A stretch of 28,459 bases of DNA. Source: an uncultured Sulfurovum sp. (GTDB taxonomy: Bacteria > Campylobacterota > Campylobacteria > Campylobacterales > Sulfurovaceae). Below, piece by piece: positions 23,691 through 28,459 of the stretch (position 1 is its first letter; each line of letters begins with the position of its first letter). The position numbers and the translations under genes are program-made. Under the pieces are notes generated by a model that ran no database searches, was not told the origin of the DNA, and worked only from the letters and a program-made list of their open reading frames with translations. The DNA is taken from NCBI GenBank assembly GCA_947311605.1, contig CAMZLC010000035.1, positions 1 through 28,459 of the forward strand, in the 5' to 3' direction.

Positions 23691-25055
23691 ATGCACCCCT
23701 TTAAGACGATTCCCTCACTCCCCACTGCGCTGATTGCCAACCTGGAGACCCTGGGATACCAGACCATGACAGAGATACAGGCAGAGACGATCCCTATAGC
23801 GCTCTCCGGCAAAGACCTGATCGCACAGGCAAAAACCGGCTCAGGCAAGACCGCTGCGTTTGGTATCCCGCTGATCCTCAAGATCGATACGGCGATCAAA
23901 GATCCGCAGGCGCTCATCATGACTCCCACCAGAGAGCTGGCAGATCAGGTCAGCAAAGAGTTGCGACGGCTGTCACGCTATCGGGAAAATATCAAGATCG
24001 CGACGCTCACAGGCGGCGTACCGATGCGCGGGCAGATCAGCTCACTGCAAAAAGGCGCCCATATCGTCGTAGGCACGCCGGGCAGACTCCAAGATCACCT
24101 CTCCAGAGACACACTGCCACTCTATGACATCAAGACCTTGGTGCTAGATGAAGCGGATCGTATGCTTGATATGGGCTTCTATGAAGAGATCAGCAAGATC
24201 GTCTCCAACCTTCCACGCCAGCGCCAAAGCCTGCTCTTTTCGGCGACATTTCCCGACAAGATCACACAACTGTCCAAACATATCCTCAATCACCCCGAGC
24301 GGATCACGATCGCCTCTGCCCATATGACAGAGGTGATCGAGCAGATCGCCTATGAAGTGACACCCGCCTCCAAGCCTGAAGCACTCCTGCAGATACTCAG
24401 GGCAGAGAAGCCAGAATCGGCATTGCTGTTTTGCAACAGGAAGACAGAGACGGAGGTTGTGGCAGAGGCACTACATACGCAGGGATTTGCTTCAGATCTC
24501 CTGCATGGCGATCTGGATCAGAGGGGACGGGATGAAGCACTGTTGATGTTTGCCAACGGTACAACACGGGTACTGGTAGCGACGGATGTGGCATCTCGTG
24601 GACTGGATATCCCCCAGATAGCGCTGGTGATCAACTATGATCTCCCCCATGACCCGGAGATCTATACACACCGTATCGGCAGAACAGGCAGGGCGGGAGC
24701 CACAGGCAAAGCGATCACGCTTGTCACTCCTGCAGAAGCAGCCAAGCAGGCAGAGATCGCCCCGCAGGCGCAGCAGCAGACCCTGGCAGCACTCAAGCCG
24801 GATAAGGGCTTCATCATGGAGAGTCAGCAGGTGACACTCTGCATCGATGGGGGCAAAAAAGCCAAACTCAGAGCAGGGGATATCCTCGGCACGCTCTGCA
24901 AGGAGATCGGTCTCTCTCCCGATCAGATAGGCAAGATCACGATTCAGGAGAGGCAGTCGTATGTGGCGGTAGCGCGTGCTGCAGCAGAACAGGCATACCG
25001 GGGGCTGCAAAAGGGCAGGATCAAGAAGCGCAAATTTAGGGTTTGGTGGCTCTAG
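23691..25055 (+). CDS. dbpA: DEAD-box RNA helicase DbpA
   Basis: An ATP-dependent RNA helicase for 50S subunit assembly. 454 residues from ATG 23691, which follows AAAGAAG. The motifs run in order: Q motif (GYQTMTEIQAETIP), AKTGSGKTAA (Walker A), PTRELA, GTPGRL, LDEADRMLDMGF (DEAD), SATFP, and HRIGRTGRAGATG. The C-terminal 75 residues, from about VTLCIDGGKKAKLRAGDILG to FRVWWL, match the DbpA RNA-binding domain, which in E. coli targets hairpin 92 of 23S rRNA; this separates it from RhlE and CsdA. The stop is followed, in the same frame and after one codon, by an ABC-ATPase remnant. Confidence 0.95.
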   Translation: MHPFKTIPSLPTALIANLETLGYQTMTEIQAETIPIALSGKDLIAQAKTGSGKTAAFGIPLILKIDTAIKDPQALIMTPTRELADQVSKELRRLSRYRENIKIATLTGGVPMRGQISSLQKGAHIVVGTPGRLQDHLSRDTLPLYDIKTLVLDEADRMLDMGFYEEISKIVSNLPRQRQSLLFSATFPDKITQLSKHILNHPERITIASAHMTEVIEQIAYEVTPASKPEALLQILRAEKPESALLFCNRKTETEVVAEALHTQGFASDLLHGDLDQRGRDEALLMFANGTTRVLVATDVASRGLDIPQIALVINYDLPHDPEIYTHRIGRTGRAGATGKAITLVTPAEAAKQAEIAPQAQQQTLAALKPDKGFIMESQQVTLCIDGGKKAKLRAGDILGTLCKEIGLSPDQIGKITIQERQSYVAVARAAAEQAYRGLQKGRIKKRKFRVWWL

Positions 25056-25058
25056 GCG

Positions 25059-25265
25059 ATGGCGGTGATGATCATTCTGATCACCCACCATATCAAGGAG
25101 ATATTCCCTGAGATCACCAAGGCGGTACTGCTCAAAGACGGCAGTATCTATAAAGCGGGTAACAAAGCGCTAATACTTCAGAGTGAAAATCTCAGTCACC
25201 TCTTCGACACACCCTTGAAAATAGGGCATAGAGAGGGGAGGTACCGGTATGAAAACGGAGATTGA
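25059..25265 (+). pseudogene. C-terminal remnant of an ABC-transporter ATPase
   Basis: 68 codons from ATG 25059 read as the tail of an ABC ATP-binding protein: ILITHHIKEIFPEITKAVLL (the switch His region and beyond), then KDGSIYKAGNK and SENLSHLFDTPL, ending in GRYRYEN. This resembles the C-terminal 60 residues of the YlmA/ModF-type ATPases. Walker A, the signature motif and Walker B are all missing, and the preceding sequence is the intact end of dbpA. I therefore call it a truncated relic rather than a gene. It is in the same frame as dbpA, separated by TAG and one Ala codon. Confidence 0.75.
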
Positions 25266-25281
25266 TATTTTTACATACAAA

Positions 25282-25290
25282 TGCTATAAT
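25282..25290 (+). promoter_or_regulatory. Extended -10 for the entericidin-like gene
   Basis: TGC-TATAAT, 44 bases upstream of the ATG at 25335. Confidence 0.6.
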
Positions 25291-25334
25291 ATGCTATCAA
25301 ATTGGATATTTCGTTACAAAAAAGGGATTTTTCG

Positions 25335-25484
25335 ATGAAAACATCATTATTTTGGACATTGCTGGCTGCCTGCGCTGTGTTATTCTCGGGATGCACCAAG
25401 ACCATCGAAGGCATATAGGAAGACAGCAGCAGTGCCTGGCACGGCACCAAGCATGTGATCCATGAAGCCACGGCAGAGGATTAG
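25335..25484 (+). pseudogene. Entericidin-like small lipoprotein with an in-frame TAG
   Basis: ATG 25335 opens a lipoprotein signal (MKTSLFWTLLAACAVLFSGC, lipobox LFSGC) followed by TKTIEGI and then TAG at 25416-25418. Beyond the stop the same frame continues as EDSSSAWHGTKHVIHEATAE up to a second TAG at 25482-25484. Read through, the 49-residue product matches the entericidin pattern: short lipoprotein, Thr-rich start, Gly-x-x-Glu-Asp, then Gly-x-x-(x)-x-Ile. As written, only an 8-residue lipidated peptide would be made. Promoter and lipobox are intact, so the interruption looks recent, or it could be a sequencing error. The next gene starts directly after the second TAG. Confidence 0.65.
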
Positions 25485-25784
25485 ATGGAGCCCGCTGAAG
25501 TCCTCCTCGTTGTCGACGTAACAGGGCTGCTGGATCGAAACATCTTCGAAAAACAGCTCAAGAGAGAGGGCTTTACGCCGATTCCTGATGCGCCGTTTTC
25601 CTACCTCGGAGAGACCACAACCCACAAGATCAATACCGTACTCTATATCCATTCTGCCGTCAAACGCGCACTAACAAAGACCGGGTTTACTGACTGCAAA
25701 ATTATCTTCCAGATAGGGGAATACCCGATGGAGGGTTACCGCTATGATACGCAACAGGGAATATTTGTCCCAGTGGAGTTGTGA
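25485..25784 (+). CDS. Hypothetical protein, 99 residues
   Basis: The start follows AGAGG by 5 bases and abuts the end of the lipoprotein frame, which suggests a shared transcript. The protein begins MEPAEVLLVVDVTGLLDRN and contains FEKQLKREGFTPIPDAPFSYLGE and GFTDCKIIFQIGEYPMEGYRYD. It looks like a small soluble alpha/beta protein with no signal peptide or membrane segment. I do not recognise the family. The ribosome site and protein-like composition make it likely real. Confidence 0.7.
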   Translation: MEPAEVLLVVDVTGLLDRNIFEKQLKREGFTPIPDAPFSYLGETTTHKINTVLYIHSAVKRALTKTGFTDCKIIFQIGEYPMEGYRYDTQQGIFVPVEL

Positions 25785-25841
25785 GTGTGTGAAATTTGAT
25801 TTGATGTTGGATGAAAGTGTGTATGTTTTGAAAAATTTGAT

Positions 25842-25918
<77 letters not shown>

Positions 25919-25954
25919 ACAGGAAAATGTGTCTCATATTTCAATGAGAGTGAG

Positions 25955-25960
25955 ATTATA
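25955..25960 (-). promoter_or_regulatory. -10 box for tRNA-fMet
   Basis: TATAAT on the minus strand, 36 bases before the mature 5' end. tRNA-fMet may also be read from the tRNA-Gln promoter. Confidence 0.45.
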
Positions 25961-25995
25961 GCTTGAAAAACTATTTTCTAGCTTAACTCTACTGT

Positions 25996-26070
25996 TGGAT
26001 GGGGCGGAGGGACTCGAACCCCCGAATATCGATACCAAAAACCGAGGCCTTACCACTTGGCGACGCCCCA
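25996..26070 (-). tRNA. tRNA-Gln (anticodon TTG)
   Basis: The acceptor pairs TGGGGCG with CGCCCCA. The anticodon stem TCGGT/ATCGA, with one G-T pair, encloses TTTTGGT, giving anticodon TTG. The D arm contains AAGTGGTAAGGC, the T arm GGTTCGAGTCC, and CCA is encoded. The discriminator base is T. Confidence 0.94.
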
Positions 26071-26103
26071 ACAGTCATAGGCATTTCTGCTTATGTGGAC
26101 GGC

Positions 26104-26132
26104 ATTATAGCACCAAAACCTTTAGATGTCAA
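26104..26132 (-). promoter_or_regulatory. Consensus sigma-70 promoter for the tRNA-Gln/fMet pair
   Basis: TTGACA (26132-26127), exactly 17 bases, then TATAAT (26109-26104) preceded by TGC. This is the only complete -35/-10 consensus I found in the window. The predicted start is near 26097. Confidence 0.85.
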
Positions 26133-26186
26133 GAGGTTTTTTGGATTATGTCAAAAAAATTGACCCCATTTCATGCTGATCCATTA

Positions 26187-26195
26187 TGATATAAT
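26187..26195 (+). promoter_or_regulatory. Extended -10 directly before the WYL gene
   Basis: TGA-TATAAT ending 5 bases before the ATG at 26201, so transcription should begin at or next to that ATG (leaderless mRNA). Confidence 0.55.
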
Positions 26196-26200
26196 AGTGG

Positions 26201-26824
26201 ATGTCGCATCTCAAACAGAAAACACCCACAAAACGTATCCTTTCTATCATCAGGCAGCTCTATGCATTGCAAAGACTTCAGACTACATGTGCATTTGGAT
26301 ACAAAAAGAGTAGCGATTCAAGTCAAAGAACGGTGGATCCCATTAAAATATTTACGGAAAACAGCCGATGGTATCTGATAGCAAGAGATCACAAAGACAG
26401 CAAACTAAAGCATTTCAATCTACAAAACATCAGACAACTTACCAATGCCGACACTCCTATAGATATTGCACCGGAGACAAGAAAAAAAGCAGATAGCATG
26501 GTAAGTACCTGGAGCAGCCCAGATAATGCCCCGATAGTTGTTGTGCTATATATAGAGTCATCTATAGCCTCATACATCAAAGATATCAAACTGCACAAAT
26601 CTCAAACCACAGAAGAGGAGCATCACGATGGCAGTCTGATAGTCAGCTGTACCATCACACACAAAATGGAGGTCTTGCCCCAGATCAAATTATGGATACC
26701 CTATGCATATGTCATCGAGCCCGCGTGGCTTAGAGAGGAGATAGTGAGGGATACAAAGAGTTATGTTGATAATAATGGAGATTTTGACATACAGGTGTCG
26801 GAGGATTGTGGTAATATATCATAA
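26201..26824 (+). CDS. WYL-domain protein lacking most of its HTH region
   Basis: 207 residues. Residues 44-85 are the core of a WYL domain (TVDPIKIFTENSRWYLIARD, then KLKHFNLQNIRQL), and 110-185 match the C-terminal WCX extension ending in VIEPAWLREEI. Intact members begin with a helix-turn-helix of 60 or more residues plus a linker. Here only the first helix is left (TPTKRILSIIRQLY), followed within a few residues by the WYL start FGYKKSSDSS, so the DNA-binding part looks deleted in frame. WYL proteins are ligand-responsive regulators often found beside CRISPR and other defence genes, and this one lies 175 bases upstream of cas9. It may be a dead regulator, a dominant-negative partner or a nucleic-acid-binding WYL protein. 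Confidence 0.7.
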   Translation: MSHLKQKTPTKRILSIIRQLYALQRLQTTCAFGYKKSSDSSQRTVDPIKIFTENSRWYLIARDHKDSKLKHFNLQNIRQLTNADTPIDIAPETRKKADSMVSTWSSPDNAPIVVVLYIESSIASYIKDIKLHKSQTTEEEHHDGSLIVSCTITHKMEVLPQIKLWIPYAYVIEPAWLREEIVRDTKSYVDNNGDFDIQVSEDCGNIS

Positions 26825-26847
26825 TGCAATATATGTAAGTTGGAGCC

Positions 26848-26918
26848 AAAATAGAAAAGGTGAAGTTTTGAAAGGATGACAACTTAATGTCAGTTCAACC
26901 TTGCTCGGAACTTCTTAA
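26848..26918 (-). ncRNA. Candidate small RNA between the WYL gene and cas9
   Basis: On the minus strand a TGC-TATAAT box (26933-26925) predicts a start near 26918. The transcript would then contain nested pairing: GAAGTT with AACTTC (26914-26909 and 26867-26862), AAGG with CCTT, and TGACA with TGTCA around a 6-base loop. A T-rich tail (ACCTTTTCTATTTT) follows, ending near 26848. Promoter, compact fold and T-rich end in this order suggest a 60-75-base RNA transcribed away from cas9. A tracrRNA is one possibility, given the position, but no CRISPR repeat is in the window to compare. The same pairing would also form on the cas9-sense strand, as a leader structure. Confidence 0.4.
26862..26914. 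repeat. Nested inverted repeat upstream of cas9
   Basis: Plus-strand order: GAAGTT, TTGAA, TGACA, loop ACTTAA, TGTCA, TTCAA, AACTTC. Three or four arm pairs are nested in 53 bases, with small internal loops. It can fold on either strand. Confidence 0.6.
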
Positions 26919-26924
26919 CCGATT

Positions 26925-26933
26925 ATTATAGCA
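26925..26933 (-). promoter_or_regulatory. Leftward extended -10 between the WYL gene and cas9
   Basis: TGC-TATAAT on the minus strand, pointing away from cas9 into the nested inverted repeat. No coding frame follows it on this strand. Confidence 0.5.
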
Positions 26934-26999
26934 CTTTCGTGTCCCCACACAAATAAGCTATGGGGTATGATAGTGTAATAAACTTTAAGGGAGAATAAA

Positions 27000-28459
27000 A
27001 TGGGTCAACGAATATTAGGTTTAGATATAGGTATAGCTTCTGTGGGTTGGGCGGTTGTAAATTATAGTAAGGTTGATAATACACAAAATAGAATCATAAA
27101 GTCTGGTGTACGTATCTTTACACAAGCAGAGAATCCTAAAGATGGTAGTTCTTTGGCTATGCCTAGAAGATTGGCTCGTGGTGCTAGACGGACACTGAAA
27201 CGCAAACGTCAAAGGATGAAAGCTATTAAAAGACTTTTTGTGGACAGAATGTCTCTATCTAAAAATGATGTGTTTGTAGGAGAGGTTGATGCAACTATCT
27301 ATAGTAAAAAAAGGCGTATAGATGTATGGCAGCTACGAGCAGAAGCATTGCAAAGAGAGCTAACTCATGAAGAGTTTGCAAGAGTATTGACCCATATAGC
27401 AAAAAGAAGAGGCTATAAAGCCAATAGAAAAGTTGATGAAAAAGGTGATAGTGAAGGTAAAAAAGTATTAGGAGCCATAGAAAATAATTTAGCACTTTTA
27501 GAAGAATATGAAACCATAGGTCAAGCCATCTATGAAACGAGTAAAGATAAAGGTATATTTAGAAATAGAGATGGAGACTACTCTCATAGTGTTTCCAGAG
27601 AGATGTTGTTGAATGAAGTGCATACTATATTTGAAAAACAAAAAGCACTTAACAATACTTCGGCTACGAATGGGTTAAGAGACGCATACATAGAGATTGC
27701 ATTCTCTCAAAGAGATTTTGCCTCTGTAGATGGAATGGTAGGTAAATGTACTTTTGAAAAAGATGAACCAAGAGCCGCTAAAAGAACGTACAGTGCTGAA
27801 GAGTTTGTTACGCTCACTAAGCTCATCAACACAAAAGTAGTCTTAAAAGATGGAAGTGAAAGAGGACTTAGCAAAGAAGAGTTAGAAAAAATTATTACAC
27901 TTTGTAAACAAGAGGTAAAACCTAAGACACAAATAGGAAAGCCATCTTACATTAAAATAAAAGAACTCATAGGATTAGAGGCTACATCTAGTTTCAAAAA
28001 TATAGAAGATTATGAGATAGACAAAGAAACGGGAGAGTTTTTAAAGAAAAAGCCAACTTTATTTATTAGTGCTTTTATAGGATTTCATAAACTAAGAGAG
28101 ATAGTAACAAAAACTCTTTCTAAGACACATTGGCACAATCTTTCACAAGATACTAAACTACTTAATGAAATAGGCACTATATTTTCTATACACAAAAGTG
28201 ATGAAAAAATAAAAGAGGCTTTGGACAAACTCTCGTTTAGTATGTTTACAGCAGAAGAGACACAAAAAACCAAAGAATCTCTTATCTCTGCTATTAGTTT
28301 TGACCAGTTTATCTACCTGAGTTTAAAGGGGTTAGATAAGCTATTGCCATATATGAGAGAGGGTAAACGTTATGATGAAGCTGTGGCTTTGGTAGGCTAC
28401 AAAAAAGAGAGTGGTACACAACAGAAATTTCTAAGAGCATTAAACAAAGAAGAGCAAAA
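27000..28459 (+). CDS. cas9: CRISPR-associated endonuclease Cas9, type II-C (3' end outside window)
   Basis: The RNA-guided DNA endonuclease of a type II CRISPR system. The frame is open from ATG 27000, which follows AAGGGAG by 6 bases, to the window end: 486 codons of an expected 1000 or so. RuvC-I is ILGLDIGIASVGWAV, with catalytic Asp 9. VRIFTQAENPKDGSSLAMPR leads into the Arg-rich bridge helix (RRLARGARRTLKRKRQR). The recognition lobe shows FARVLTHIAKRRGYKAN, a MVGKCTFEKDEPRAAK block and LDKLLPYMREGKRYDEA, all close to Campylobacter Cas9, hence subtype II-C. HNH, RuvC-II/III and the PAM-reading domain lie beyond the window. The gene is clearly more AT-rich than the housekeeping genes to its left. 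Confidence 0.96.
   Translation, partial: MGQRILGLDIGIASVGWAVVNYSKVDNTQNRIIKSGVRIFTQAENPKDGSSLAMPRRLARGARRTLKRKRQRMKAIKRLFVDRMSLSKNDVFVGEVDATIYSKKRRIDVWQLRAEALQRELTHEEFARVLTHIAKRRGYKANRKVDEKGDSEGKKVLGAIENNLALLEEYETIGQAIYETSKDKGIFRNRDGDYSHSVSREMLLNEVHTIFEKQKALNNTSATNGLRDAYIEIAFSQRDFASVDGMVGKCTFEKDEPRAAKRTYSAEEFVTLTKLINTKVVLKDGSERGLSKEELEKIITLCKQEVKPKTQIGKPSYIKIKELIGLEATSSFKNIEDYEIDKETGEFLKKKPTLFISAFIGFHKLREIVTKTLSKTHWHNLSQDTKLLNEIGTIFSIHKSDEKIKEALDKLSFSMFTAEETQKTKESLISAISFDQFIYLSLKGLDKLLPYMREGKRYDEAVALVGYKKESGTQQKFLRALNKEEQ

Noticed and set aside
25996..26070. tRNA-Gln as attachment site for an integrated element carrying cas9
   Set aside because: The 5' end of the tRNA, not the 3' end, faces the cas9 side, no duplicated tRNA fragment is seen and no integrase is in the window.
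26943..26965. CCCCA/TGGGG hairpin before cas9
   Set aside because: Only 5 pairs with a 13-base loop and no T run; too weak to call a terminator or regulator.
26825..26999. CRISPR array upstream of cas9
   Set aside because: No direct repeats of 20-40 bases with regular spacers are present; the only structure is a single nested inverted repeat.

Overview
The window comes from a Campylobacterota (Epsilonproteobacteria) chromosome, most like the Sulfurovum/Sulfurimonas group. Three things point there: histidine kinases with an AHQWRQP-type H box, promoters that are mostly a bare or TGn-extended -10 box with no obvious -35, and a type II-C Cas9 close to the Campylobacter type. This is family recognition by eye; no database search was possible.

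Layout. 1-3208: the 3' part of a Cache-domain sensor histidine kinase, tail to tail with two tandem PhnD-like periplasmic binding proteins. 3293-6774: a tight plus-strand operon of thioredoxin-like protein, arginine decarboxylase (speA), serine acetyltransferase (cysE) and a ComF-like phosphoribosyltransferase. 6858-8493: tRNA-Ser(GCT), a 39-residue membrane peptide, pyrF, a cyclophilin and a terminator. 8485-8654: a decayed gene. 8724-13769: purL, a DUF389 membrane protein with a degenerate lipid-kinase-like N-terminus, and a D-amino-acid aminotransferase. 13778-15172: an exported protein with four Cys-to-Trp modules and a peptidoglycan-binding domain. 15288-17005: a minus-strand operon of lipoprotein, ybeY and a Ca/Na antiporter. 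17134-18315: an MGMT, a NifU-like protein and a secreted NlpC/P60-like protein. 18479-23662: acetate metabolism (acs, pta, ackA). 23691-25055: dbpA. 25059-25784: debris (an ABC-ATPase tail and an entericidin-like lipoprotein with an internal stop) plus an unknown 99-residue protein. 25842-26070: tRNA-fMet and tRNA-Gln. 26201 to the end: a WYL-domain protein lacking its DNA-binding part, a structured intergenic element with its own leftward promoter, and the first 486 codons of cas9, running off the window.

How the genes fit together. Most of the window is housekeeping: polyamine, cysteine, purine and pyrimidine synthesis, acetate activation and overflow, ribosome maturation (YbeY, DbpA) and wall remodelling. 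The accessory part is the right end. There the base composition drops to clearly AT-rich across cas9 and codon choice changes, which suggests transfer. The best leads for something new are the putative small RNA between the WYL gene and cas9, the HTH-less WYL protein, the Cys-Trp modular wall protein, the DAGK-like/DUF389 fusion, the shortened acetate kinase, and the kinase plus paired binding-protein locus that has no transporter genes next to it.
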